Both the position numbers and the translations under genes were made by a program. A DNA stretch of 23,717 nt, taken from positions 1 through 23,717 of the forward strand of contig JANJUA010000125.1 in assembly GCA_024710825.1 (NCBI GenBank), in the 5' to 3' direction. The notes under the pieces are model-generated. The model did no database searches, had not been told where the DNA came from, and saw only the letters and a list, made by a program, of their open reading frames with translations. Below are positions 1 to 6,858 of the stretch, piece after piece (the first letter of the stretch is position 1; each line of letters begins with the position of its first letter). Source of the stretch: Solirubrobacteraceae bacterium (lineage in GTDB: Bacteria > Actinomycetota > Thermoleophilia > Solirubrobacterales > Solirubrobacteraceae).

Positions 1-154
1 CGTAGATCTCGTCGGTGCGCCTCCACCAGCCGTCGGCGGCGCCGAAGACGACGAGGCGGAAGGAGTACGAGCCGAGATCGGCGACCGCGGTGCGGTGCCT
101 GGGCCCATCGTCGCAGCGCCGACGGCGGGGGGCGAACCGCGCGTCGCTGTCCAC
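1..154 (-). CDS. Ppx/GppA-like exopolyphosphatase, N-terminal part (runs off left edge)
   Basis: On the minus strand an open frame reads AVADLGSYSFRLVVF and then GWWRRTDEIY before leaving the window. This resembles the N-terminal phosphate-binding strand of Ppx/GppA phosphatases (D-x-G-S-N-S-x-R-L), which hydrolyse polyphosphate or pppGpp. The conserved Asn of that motif is Tyr here (codon tac at about 69-71). No ATG, GTG or TTG lies just before the conserved strand. The nearest in-frame start is GTG at 154-152, inside the flanking palindromic repeat, which would add about 20 basic residues. The gene may therefore have a relocated start or a damaged 5' end. Family assignment rests on about 30 residues, so it is moderate; the start is doubtful. 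Confidence 0.5.
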   Translation of the reverse strand, partial: MDSDARFAPRRRRCDDGPRHRTAVADLGSYSFRLVVFGAADGWWRRTDEIY

Positions 155-186
155 TTGCCGTCGCTTATGCGACGCAAACCCGACAG
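147..186. repeat. Palindromic repeat, copy 1 (left boundary of the DUF559 gene)
   Basis: This is an imperfect inverted repeat: an 18-nt left arm (147-164), the loop TTAT (165-168, if the terminal GCs of the arms are paired), and an 18-nt right arm. I count about 13 of 18 pairs. With a few flanking bases (144-191) it matches copy 2 (1058-1104) with three substitutions and one extra loop base. The loop and right arm hold the ATG and first codons of the DUF559 gene (MRRKPDSD). The opposite strand holds an in-frame GTG for the leftward Ppx-like gene. Confidence 0.85.
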
Positions 187-1072
187 TGACCTGCATCTGG
201 CCGCCCTGGCGACGCGCCAGCACGGCATCGTCAGCCGGACGGAGCTCGGCGCGCGCGGCTTCAGCCCGAGCGCGGTGGATCGGCGGATGCGCTCAGGGCG
301 CCTCCATCATCTCCATCGTGGCGTCTACGCGGTGGGCCACCGCTCGGTCACGCCGAGGGCGAGGTGGCTGGCGGCGGTGAAGGCCTGCGGCCGCGGCGCC
401 GTTCTCAGCCATGCCGCGGCGGGCTCGCTCTGGGAGCTGCGCGCGAGCGCGGCGCGCCTCGTCGACGTGACGGTCCCGACCGCCGCCGGTCTGATCGCCC
501 CCTCGGGCGTGCGCCTGCACCGTCACGCCCACCTGCGTCCCGAGGAGGCGACGACGCAGGAGGGCATCCCGGTGACGACCGTGGCGCGCACGCTGCTGGA
601 CCTGGCCGCGACCCTGCCGCGGCGGGCTCTGGAGCGGGCGTGCGACCAGGCCGAGGTGCTGTGCCTCTACGACGAGCGCGCCGTGCGCGCCGCGCTGGAG
701 GGCCGGACCGGCCGTCCGGGCGTGCCCGCGCTCACCGCCCTGCTGGCCGAGCACGAGATCGGCACGACGCTCACCGACAGCCCGCTCGAGGATCGCTTCC
801 TGGGGCTCTGTGCGGAGCATCGGCTGCCGCGGCCGCGCGTCAACGCCCGCGTGGCCGGGCTGCGGGTCGACTTCCACTGGCCCACGGCGAAGCTCGTCGT
901 CGAGACGGACGGCTGGACGTACCACCGAACGCGCGGCGCCTTCGAGCGCGATCGCGAGCGCGACGCCACCCTGGCCGCCCGGGGCGTGCGCGTCCTGCGC
1001 TTCACCCGACGTCAGATCCGGACCGATCCGCAGTCCGTGGTGCGGGCGCTGCGCCGCTCGCTGTCGACTTGA
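167..1072 (+). CDS. AbiEi-type winged-helix / DUF559 nuclease-like protein
   Basis: A 301-residue protein. Residues ~10-60 (ATRQHGIVSRTELGARGFS, then RLHHLHRGVYAVG) look like the AbiEi antitoxin-type winged helix. Residues ~205-300 match DUF559, a Vsr-like relative of the PD-(D/E)XK nuclease fold, with candidate acidic residues E208, D235 (RVDFHWP) and E246/D248 (VVETDGW). Proteins of this layout occur in actinomycetes, often annotated as type IV toxin-antitoxin components. No AbiEii nucleotidyltransferase lies beside it, so it appears solitary. I chose ATG 167 over an upstream ATG at 95 because the AbiEi region begins soon after and the upstream residues are low-complexity. Start and stop codons both sit inside copies of a palindromic repeat. 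Biochemical function is unknown; nuclease activity is inferred from fold only. Confidence 0.8.
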   Translation: MRRKPDSDLHLAALATRQHGIVSRTELGARGFSPSAVDRRMRSGRLHHLHRGVYAVGHRSVTPRARWLAAVKACGRGAVLSHAAAGSLWELRASAARLVDVTVPTAAGLIAPSGVRLHRHAHLRPEEATTQEGIPVTTVARTLLDLAATLPRRALERACDQAEVLCLYDERAVRAALEGRTGRPGVPALTALLAEHEIGTTLTDSPLEDRFLGLCAEHRLPRPRVNARVAGLRVDFHWPTAKLVVETDGWTYHRTRGAFERDRERDATLAARGVRVLRFTRRQIRTDPQSVVRALRRSLST

Positions 1073-1099
1073 CGTCGCTATGCGACGCAAACTCGACAG
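1061..1099. repeat. Palindromic repeat, copy 2 (right boundary of the DUF559 gene)
   Basis: A 39-nt inverted repeat with outer arms CTGTCGA/TCGACAG, inner arms CGTCGC/GCGACG, a TAT loop and 15 of 18 positions paired. The left arm supplies the last codons and stop of the DUF559 gene (ctg tcg act tga). The right arm again contains ATG followed by codons for RRKLDSD, as in copy 1, but here no matching gene follows. It is a direct repeat of 147-186. No target-site duplication is evident outside it. It could also act as a transcription terminator between this gene and the convergent gloA. Confidence 0.85.
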
Positions 1100-1109
1100 T
1101 GACCCCGTT

Positions 1110-1481
1110 CTAGGGGCGCTCGAGCAGCTCGATCCGGTAGCCGTCCGGGTCGCGGACGAAGCACAGCCGCGAGCCGCCCTCGCTGATCCGGTAGGGCGGC
1201 TTCTCGGGCTCGATGCCCTTCTCGGCCAGCCGCGCCAGCACCGCGTCGAGGTCGTCGACCGACACCGCGATGTGGTTGTAGCCGGTGCCCAGCTCGTAGC
1301 TGTCGACGCCGTGGTTGTAGGTCAGCTCCAGCCGCGGACCGTCGCCCGGAAGGCCCATGAACACGTTGATCGCCTCGTCGCGGATGGGCTTGCGCCGCAC
1401 CTCCTCGAAGCCGAGCGCCTCGTAGAAGGCGACCGATCGATCGATGTCGCCGATGCGATAGCAGGTGTGGATGAGCTCCAT
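1110..1481 (-). CDS. gloA: Glyoxalase I (lactoylglutathione lyase family)
   Basis: A 123-residue VOC-fold protein. The four metal-ligand positions of GloA are all present: H5 (MELIHTCYRI), E52 (RLELTYN), H70 (GYNHIAVSVDD) and E118 (GYRIELLE). The length is close to the ~135 residues of the bacterial enzyme. It isomerises the thiol adduct of methylglyoxal in the cytosol. Actinomycetes generally use a thiol other than glutathione, so the true cofactor is uncertain. ATG 1481 was chosen because the first strand starts immediately and a TAGATT box lies 7 nt upstream. It diverges from an MBL hydrolase that could be the glyoxalase II partner, with only 19 bp between start codons. Confidence 0.88.
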   Translation of the reverse strand: MELIHTCYRIGDIDRSVAFYEALGFEEVRRKPIRDEAINVFMGLPGDGPRLELTYNHGVDSYELGTGYNHIAVSVDDLDAVLARLAEKGIEPEKPPYRISEGGSRLCFVRDPDGYRIELLERP

Positions 1482-1488
1482 GGCTGGC

Positions 1489-1494
1489 AATCTA
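1489..1494 (-). promoter_or_regulatory. -10 box for gloA (leaderless type)
   Basis: On the minus strand TAGATT ends 7 nt before the gloA ATG, so transcription should begin at or next to the start codon. No convincing -35 is visible. The whole divergent spacer is 19 bp, so the upstream promoter half lies inside the MBL coding region. Confidence 0.4.
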
Positions 1495-1500
1495 CCCAGC

Positions 1501-2229
1501 ATGATCGTCGAGCAGAGCATGCACCCGGACTTCCTCTCCAACACGTACCTGGTCGCGGACCGGGAGGGGGGTACGGCCTTCTTCGTCGATGCGGGCGGCC
1601 CGGTGGAGCCGCTGATCGCGGCGGCCGACCGGCTCGGCGTGGCGCCGACCCACGTCCTCCTGACGCATCACCACTTCGACCACGTGTGCGAGCTCGACAA
1701 GCTGACGGCCCGCTGGCCCGAGCTGACCGTCCTCATCGACGAGCGCGAGCCGTTCGAGGGGCAGGCGCAGCCGTTCCCGGAGACGGTGCGGATCGGCGAG
1801 CTCGAGGTCCGCGCCCTGCACACGCCCGGTCACACGGCGGGCATGCTGGCGCTCGTCGTGGACGGCGAGGTGTTCACCGGCGACACGCTGTTCAAGGACT
1901 CCGTCGGCGGCGTCCGCGCGCCCGGCTCCACCTCCTACGCCGACCTGCGCTCGTCCATCATGGACACGCTCATGGCGCTGCCGAAGGAGACCGTCGTCCG
2001 CCCCGGGCACACCGAGCCGTCGACGATCGGCGAAGAGTGGGAGAACAACGCCTTCATCCGGGTCTGGCGCGGGCTCGACAAGGAGGGCGACGCGCCGTGC
2101 ACCGCCCTCGGCGAGCCGGCCACGCTCGTCCTGCTCGGCAACGACTACGACGGCGGCCACAAGGCGTGGGTGCGCTGGCCCGACGGCCGGGACGACATCG
2201 TCCCCGGCTCGAAGGTCGAGACCGGGTGA
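1501..2229 (+). CDS. MBL-fold hydrolase, glyoxalase II-like
   Basis: A 242-residue cytosolic metallo-beta-lactamase fold protein. Zinc-binding motifs are THHHFDH (H56, H58, D60, H61), TPGH (H111), TGDTLF (D128) and RPGH (H170), the pattern of hydroxyacylglutathione-hydrolase-type enzymes. After the catalytic domain, residues ~198-242 (ATLVLLGNDYDGGHKAWVRW and on) form a short extra segment ending in a basic/acidic tail. ATG 1501 was chosen because an earlier in-frame ATG would overlap gloA and the first beta strand starts here. It is divergent from glyoxalase I, which suggests but does not prove a role as thioesterase in methylglyoxal detoxification. Its TGA overlaps the GTG of the next gene. 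Confidence 0.82.
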   Translation: MIVEQSMHPDFLSNTYLVADREGGTAFFVDAGGPVEPLIAAADRLGVAPTHVLLTHHHFDHVCELDKLTARWPELTVLIDEREPFEGQAQPFPETVRIGELEVRALHTPGHTAGMLALVVDGEVFTGDTLFKDSVGGVRAPGSTSYADLRSSIMDTLMALPKETVVRPGHTEPSTIGEEWENNAFIRVWRGLDKEGDAPCTALGEPATLVLLGNDYDGGHKAWVRWPDGRDDIVPGSKVETG

Positions 2230-3623
2230 CGCCCCCGAAGGAGCCGTCCCGCCCGCCCATCCCCACCTCGCGGCTCTCGCGCAGCGCGCGCGTCGGCCGC
2301 CTGGCGGCGGGGCAGGCGGCGCGCCAGCTCGGGACGCGCGCCGCCAACATCACCCGCGACGAGGACGGCAAGCGCAGGGCGCTCGAGCGGCGCCAGATCG
2401 AGACGGCCGAGCAGATCGTCGCCGCGCTCGGGACGATGAAGGGCGCGGCGATGAAGCTCGGGCAGGTGATGTCGTTCCTCGACGTCGGCCTCGTGCCCGA
2501 GGAGTACCGCGAGGAGTTCCAGACGAAGCTCGCGGCCCTGCGCGACGCGGCGCCGAAGGTGGACTTCAAGGACATGCGCAAGGTCCTCGAGCGCGAGTAC
2601 GGCGAGCGCCTCGACGACGTCTTCGAGACCTTCGATCCCGTTCCGATCGCCGCCGCCTCGATCGGCCAGGTCTACCGCGCGACGCTTCCCGACGGACGGG
2701 ACGTCGCCGTGAAGGTCCAGTACCCGGGCGTCGCGCAGGCGGTGCGCGCCGACATGCAGAACCTCGGGATGATCCTGCGGCTGATGAAGTCCGTCGCACC
2801 CGGCCTGGACCCGAAGGCGCTCGGGGACGAGATCCGCGCGCGCATCGACGAGGAGCTCGACTACGAACTCGAGGCCGACAACCAGCGGTCGCTGGCCCGG
2901 ATCTTCCGTGACCACCCGTTCATCGTCGTCCCCCCGGTCGTCTCGTCGCTGTGCCGCGAGAAGGTGATCGTCTCCGAGTTCGTCGACGGCCGCGGGTTCG
3001 AGGAGATCAAGCAGCTCCCGCAGGAGGAGCGCGACCGCATCGGCGAGATCGTCTTCCGCTTCTACTTCGGCTGCATGTACCGCCATCGCCAGTTCTCGGG
3101 CGACCCGCACCCGGGCAACTCGCTGCTGCTGAAGGACGGCCGGATGGCGTTCCTGGACTTCGGGCTGTTCAAGCACATCTCCGAGGAGGTCGCCGGCCGC
3201 GAGCTGCGGATGGTGCGCCTGTCGATCGAGGGCAGGGCCGAGGAGCTGGCGGCCGACCTCCGGGCGTCGGGCTTCGTGCTGGCGTCGGCGCGCTACACGC
3301 CCGACCAGCTGCTCGAGCAGTTCCGCGACCTGACCTGGTGGTACACGACCGACGAGGAGCTCGCGCTGGACCCCGAGATAGCCACGCAGGTGATGATCGA
3401 CATGAGCGACCCGCGCTCGCGGCACTTCGCGCAGATGCGCCACGAGTCGATGCCGCCCGACCACCTCTTCGGCCGTCGGCTGGAGGTCCTCACGCTCGCG
3501 GTGCTCGGCCAGCTGCGAGCGCGGGCGAACTGGTACCGCATCGCCCGCGAGTGGATCTACGACGCGGCGCCCGAGACGGAGCTCGGACGGGCCGAGGCCG
3601 AGTTCCTCCGCTCGCGCGGGTGA
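2226..3623 (+). CDS. ABC1/UbiB (AarF/COQ8) family atypical kinase
   Basis: A 465-residue member of the UbiB/ABC1 protein-kinase-like family, linked elsewhere to quinone and isoprenoid-lipid metabolism. Hallmarks are the KxGQ element (K77-LGQ80), the Ala-rich loop IAAASIGQVY (141-150) replacing the Gly-rich loop, the lysine in VAVKVQYP (K163), the catalytic loop GDPHPGN (292-298, D293) and the LDFG motif (D311). No membrane helix is obvious. An open frame continues far upstream, but similarity begins near the GTG at 2226, which overlaps the preceding stop (GTGA). Its own stop overlaps the next GTG. The unit with an MBL hydrolase and a TVP38/DedA protein suggests a membrane-related role; the substrate is unknown. 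Confidence 0.9.
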   Translation: MTPPKEPSRPPIPTSRLSRSARVGRLAAGQAARQLGTRAANITRDEDGKRRALERRQIETAEQIVAALGTMKGAAMKLGQVMSFLDVGLVPEEYREEFQTKLAALRDAAPKVDFKDMRKVLEREYGERLDDVFETFDPVPIAAASIGQVYRATLPDGRDVAVKVQYPGVAQAVRADMQNLGMILRLMKSVAPGLDPKALGDEIRARIDEELDYELEADNQRSLARIFRDHPFIVVPPVVSSLCREKVIVSEFVDGRGFEEIKQLPQEERDRIGEIVFRFYFGCMYRHRQFSGDPHPGNSLLLKDGRMAFLDFGLFKHISEEVAGRELRMVRLSIEGRAEELAADLRASGFVLASARYTPDQLLEQFRDLTWWYTTDEELALDPEIATQVMIDMSDPRSRHFAQMRHESMPPDHLFGRRLEVLTLAVLGQLRARANWYRIAREWIYDAAPETELGRAEAEFLRSRG

Positions 3624-4309
3624 GGCGGCTCCCGCCCTGGGCCCGCCTCGGCGGGCTCGTCGTGGCGATCGCGTGCGCGTTCGCGGTCGTCGCGCTCAGC
3701 GGCTCGCTGTCGGCGGAGAAGGTGCGCGGCTGGGTCGACGGCTTCGGCATCGCCGGGCCGCTCGTGTTCATCGTGGTGGCGGGCGCGCTGAACTGCGCGT
3801 TCTTTCCCGGGCCGCTGCTCGCCGGCGCCGCCGGGCTGCTCTTCGGCACGGCGCTCGGCACGCCCGTCGCCATCGCCAGCGCGGTGCTGTCCGCCGTGCT
3901 CGCCGGCTCGATCTCCCGCTGGGTCGCGGGGGACGCGATAGAGAAGCTCGGCGGCCGGCGCGTGAAGGGACTCGCGCGGATCGTGGAGCGGCGCGGATTC
4001 CTCTCGGTGCTCTACGTCCGGCTGCTGCCCGGGATCCCGTACACGCTGTTCAACTACGCCGTCGGGCTGACGAGGGTGCCGCTGGCTACGTTCGCCGCCG
4101 CGACGGCGCTGGGCACCGCGCCGCGCACGGTCGCCTACGTCGCGCTCGGCGGCTCGTTCGGCGACTTCACCAAGCCGGAGACGCTGATCGCGGTCGCGAT
4201 CCTCGTCGTGATGGGCGTGAGCGGCCTGCTCGTCGCCTACAGGACTAGATCTCCTGGACCTGGAAGAGGCTCGTCGTCCCCGGCTGCCCGCTCGGCAGGC
4301 CCGCCGTGA
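3620..4309 (+). CDS. TVP38/TMEM64 (DedA/VTT-domain) membrane protein
   Basis: A 229-residue multi-pass membrane protein of the SNARE-associated/VTT family. A helix at ~10-28 is followed by a segment at 46-60, the re-entrant motif FFPGPLLAGAAGLLFG (61-76), a helix at ~80-98, the family motif RLLPGIPYTLFNY (134-146), and helices ~150-176 and ~187-207. Relatives are thought to move lipids or lipid-linked carriers across membranes. The GTG start overlaps the kinase stop (GTGA). The last 20 or so residues (from RTRSPG on) are low-complexity and lie opposite the 3' end of pyk, giving a 65-bp tail-to-tail overlap. A TAG at 4246-4248, in another frame, would have ended the protein right after the last helix, so the tail may reflect a small indel. 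Confidence 0.85.
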   Translation: MRRLPPWARLGGLVVAIACAFAVVALSGSLSAEKVRGWVDGFGIAGPLVFIVVAGALNCAFFPGPLLAGAAGLLFGTALGTPVAIASAVLSAVLAGSISRWVAGDAIEKLGGRRVKGLARIVERRGFLSVLYVRLLPGIPYTLFNYAVGLTRVPLATFAAATALGTAPRTVAYVALGGSFGDFTKPETLIAVAILVVMGVSGLLVAYRTRSPGPGRGSSSPAARSAGPP

Positions 4310-5651
4310 TGCCGACGCGCTGCCCCGGCGAGCACCAGCCGAGGTCCAGCACGCGCCGGATGGCGTCGGCGATGAGCTCCTCGGTCACCTCGTGGCGTTG
4401 CATGCCCGCGGCCCGCACGCCCCACATCAGCCCGCAGCGGCGCACCGTCTCGCGCCCGGGCGACAGGGCGAGGATCGGCACGTTCGGGCGGTTGGCGGAG
4501 ACGAGCCGCGCGCTGCGGCCCGAGAGCGTCGGGACGATCAGGGCGTCGAGCGCCAGCTCGCGCGCCGCCTCGACCGCGGAGTGCGCGACGGTGTAGGCCG
4601 GGTCGCGCGCGTCGCGCCGGACGCGCGTCTCGTTCCACTCCAGGTACGGCGCCGCCTTCTCGGTCTCCCGGGCGACCGCCGCCATCATCGCGATCGCCTC
4701 GACGGGGTAGTCCCCGATGGCCGTCTCCTGGGAGAGCATGACGGCATCGGTGCCGTCGAGGATCGCGTTGGCGACGTCGGCGACCTCCGCGCGCGTCGGC
4801 CGGGTGGAGCTGACCATCGAGTCGAGCATCTGCGTGGCGGTGATCGACGGGCGCGCCATCGCGCCGGCGGTGGCGAGCAGGCGCTTCTGCACCATCGGCA
4901 CCTCCTCGATCGGCAGCTCGATGCCGAGGTCGCCGCGCGCGACCATGACGCAGTCGGCCGCGTAGATGATGTCGCGCATGTTCTCGACGCCCTGCGGCTT
5001 CTCGATCTTCGCGATCAGCGGCAGCCGGGTCTCGTTGCGCAGGAGCTCGACGTCCTCGACCCTGCGCACGAACGAGATCGCGACGATGTCGACGCCGAGG
5101 CGCTCGCCGACGCGCAGGTGGGCGATATCCGCCTCCGGCACGGCGGGCAGCTCGTCGACCGGGTTGGGGATGTTGACGCCCTGGCGCGAGACGACGCTTC
5201 CGCCTACCTCGACCTCGGTGTCGATCTCGCAGTCGGCCGCCCGGACGGCGCGCACCCGCAGGCGCACGGAGCCGTCGGCGAGGTAGATCACCTCGCCGGG
5301 CTCGAGGGCGTCCGACAGGCCCGGCCAGTTGATCGTCATCCGCCTGGCGTCGCCGACCCCGTCGCCGCCGCAGACGAACGTGATCGGCTCGCCGACGGCG
5401 AGGTCGGCCCGATCGCCCTCGAGCGGGCCGATGCGCAGCTTCGGCCCGGGTAGGTCCTGGAGGATCGCGACGGGACGCCCGGCACGGGCGGCGGCGTCGC
5501 GGACCAGCGAGACGTTCTCCTCGTGCTCCTCGTAGCTGCCGTGGGAGAAGTTCAGGCGGGCGACGTCCATCCCGGCCTGGACCATCCGCAGGAGGACCTC
5601 CGGGTCGCGGGAGGCCGGGCCGATGGTGGCGACGATCTTGGTGCGGCGCAT
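4245..5651 (-). CDS. pyk: Pyruvate kinase
   Basis: A 468-residue enzyme converting phosphoenolpyruvate and ADP to pyruvate and ATP, the last step of glycolysis. It starts MRRTKIVATIGPAS and carries the substrate loop ARLNFSHG (31-38), LIAKIEKPQG (catalytic K215, E217), the signature MVARGDLGIE (236-245) and ATQMLDSM (272-279). The C-terminal allosteric domain ends in FQVQEI and there is no extra PEP-utiliser domain, so length is typical. A TACCCT box 10 nt upstream of the ATG supports the start. The 115-bp gap on its 5' side (5652-5766) holds this promoter and a direct repeat of CGGTCCG with no clear role. Its stop is antisense to the end of the VTT-domain gene. Confidence 0.97.
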   Translation of the reverse strand: MRRTKIVATIGPASRDPEVLLRMVQAGMDVARLNFSHGSYEEHEENVSLVRDAAARAGRPVAILQDLPGPKLRIGPLEGDRADLAVGEPITFVCGGDGVGDARRMTINWPGLSDALEPGEVIYLADGSVRLRVRAVRAADCEIDTEVEVGGSVVSRQGVNIPNPVDELPAVPEADIAHLRVGERLGVDIVAISFVRRVEDVELLRNETRLPLIAKIEKPQGVENMRDIIYAADCVMVARGDLGIELPIEEVPMVQKRLLATAGAMARPSITATQMLDSMVSSTRPTRAEVADVANAILDGTDAVMLSQETAIGDYPVEAIAMMAAVARETEKAAPYLEWNETRVRRDARDPAYTVAHSAVEAARELALDALIVPTLSGRSARLVSANRPNVPILALSPGRETVRRCGLMWGVRAAGMQRHEVTEELIADAIRRVLDLGWCSPGQRVGITAGLPSGQPGTTSLFQVQEI

Positions 5652-5661
5652 TCGGCTCCGC

Positions 5662-5667
5662 AGGGTA
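5662..5667 (-). promoter_or_regulatory. -10 box for pyk
   Basis: TACCCT on the minus strand ends 10 nt before the pyk ATG, predicting a leader of only a few bases. No Shine-Dalgarno sequence is visible, and no strong -35 is seen 16-19 bp upstream. Confidence 0.4.
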
Positions 5668-5766
5668 CGCGCCGAGGGGGTCGATGCGGGCCGCGGGCGC
5701 CGAACGTCGACATCCGCGCCGCGAACGTCAGACGCGGTCCGCTCAGCGGTCCGGGATCGGTCGGCG

Positions 5767-6858
5767 CTACGTCACCCCGAAGCCGTCCTGGTCCACGATC
5801 GTCTCGCCGTCGGCGGTCAGCCGCCCGCCGCCGCGCAGGTCGCGGATCAGGTCCCAGTGCAGCGCCGACTCGTTCCGGCCGCCGGTCTCCGGGTAGGAGC
5901 GCCCGAGCGCGAGGTGCACCGTCAAGGCCATCTTCTCGTCGAAGAGGATCGCCCCGATCGGCCGGTCGATGCCGAAGTTCGTGCCGATGCCCAGCTCCCC
6001 GAGGCGTCGCGCGCCCTCGTCGGTCTCCAGCGCGCGCTGGAGGTAGGGGTCGCCGCGCTGCGCATGCGCCTCGATGACGACGCCCTCGCGGAAGCGCAGC
6101 GTGACGCCCGCCACCTCGACGCCCGCCGGCGACGAGGGCACGTCGAAGAAGATCGTCCCTTCGGCGCTGGCCTCGTGCGGGCCGGTGAAGACCTCGCCGG
6201 ACGGCATGTTGCGCCGTCCGTCCGAGTTCACCCACGTCCGGCCCTTCACGCTCAGCCGCAGGTCCGTGCCCTCGGCCTCGACGCGGATCTCCTCCGCGCG
6301 CGCCAGGCGCCCGATCAGCCGCTGTTGGAACGCCCGCAGCCCGCCCCAGGCGGCGACCGGATCCTCCCGGTCCAGGAACAGCGCCCGCGTGACGAACGCT
6401 CCGAACGCGTCCAGCGACATGCCGGCCTGCTGCGCGCCCGCCTGCGTCGGCCACAGCGTCGAGCACCACGGCCGGCGCAGCGTCTGCTCGCGCAACGGCT
6501 GCCGCGCTCGCGCCGCCCGCGCGATCCGCTTCGGGTCGACGCCGCTGAGCGCCCGCGTGTTCTCCGGCGCCTGGATGCCCAGCGTGGCCGACGCCTTCCT
6601 CGCCTCGGCCACGGCGACGTCGGAGACCTCGTCGAGCTGCCAGTCCCGGGCGTGCTCGTAGAAGCCCTCAGCCTGGCCGGGCAGCTCCACCCGCAGCAGC
6701 GGCCACGCGCCCCGCTCGAGGATCGCGCGCTGGAGCTCGAGCAGCAGGGGCGCGGCGAGCGTCGTCGAGCGCACGAGGACCTCCTGGCCCTTCTCGACCT
6801 CCAGGCAGTAGCCGGCGAGCAGCTCGGCGAAGCGCGCCGGGTCGGGGCCGCGCGTCAC
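5767..6858 (-). CDS. M29 family aminopeptidase (AmpS/AmpT-like)
   Basis: A 363-residue metallopeptidase predicted to remove N-terminal residues from peptides in the cytosol. Candidate metal ligands fit the M29 pattern: E222 in NMPSGEVFTGP, E288 in GELGIGTNFG, H315 in TVHLALG, and H334/D336 in ALHWDLI. The 66-residue spacing between the two Glu matches my recollection of thermophilic aminopeptidase T. The GTG start at 6858 overlaps the TGA of the aminotransferase gene (GTGA); an open frame continues upstream, but only as antisense or alternate-frame sequence. It is the last gene of a four-gene operon. Family is secure; peptide specificity is not. Confidence 0.88.
   Translation of the reverse strand: MTRGPDPARFAELLAGYCLEVEKGQEVLVRSTTLAAPLLLELQRAILERGAWPLLRVELPGQAEGFYEHARDWQLDEVSDVAVAEARKASATLGIQAPENTRALSGVDPKRIARAARARQPLREQTLRRPWCSTLWPTQAGAQQAGMSLDAFGAFVTRALFLDREDPVAAWGGLRAFQQRLIGRLARAEEIRVEAEGTDLRLSVKGRTWVNSDGRRNMPSGEVFTGPHEASAEGTIFFDVPSSPAGVEVAGVTLRFREGVVIEAHAQRGDPYLQRALETDEGARRLGELGIGTNFGIDRPIGAILFDEKMALTVHLALGRSYPETGGRNESALHWDLIRDLRGGGRLTADGETIVDQDGFGVT

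Noticed and set aside
147..1099. A classical insertion sequence or CRISPR array made by the two repeats.
   Set aside because: The repeats are direct copies of a palindrome around one gene of 906 bp, no transposase motif is present, and there are no repeated spacers.
1103..1116. CCCC-GTTCTA-GGGG next to the gloA stop as a terminator.
   Set aside because: The stem is only 4 bp with no U-tract; the larger palindrome beside it is a better candidate for any termination.
810..2225. An open frame runs from inside the DUF559 gene through the MBL gene into the ABC1 kinase, suggesting a giant fusion.
   Set aside because: The upstream part is antisense to gloA and out of frame with the MBL gene, and is Ala/Arg/Pro low-complexity typical of GC-rich shadows. 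Kinase similarity begins near GTG 2226.
2145..3464. A 439-codon minus-strand open frame opposite the kinase gene.
   Set aside because: Its composition is His/Arg/Leu/Asp-rich with no motifs, mirroring the kinase codons; the sense strand has every ABC1 motif.
5731..5757. CGGTCCG repeated directly around CTCAG upstream of pyk, looking like a terminator or operator.
   Set aside because: The only inverted parts are 3-5 bp with an unsuitable loop, and there is no U-tract; not enough to call a site.
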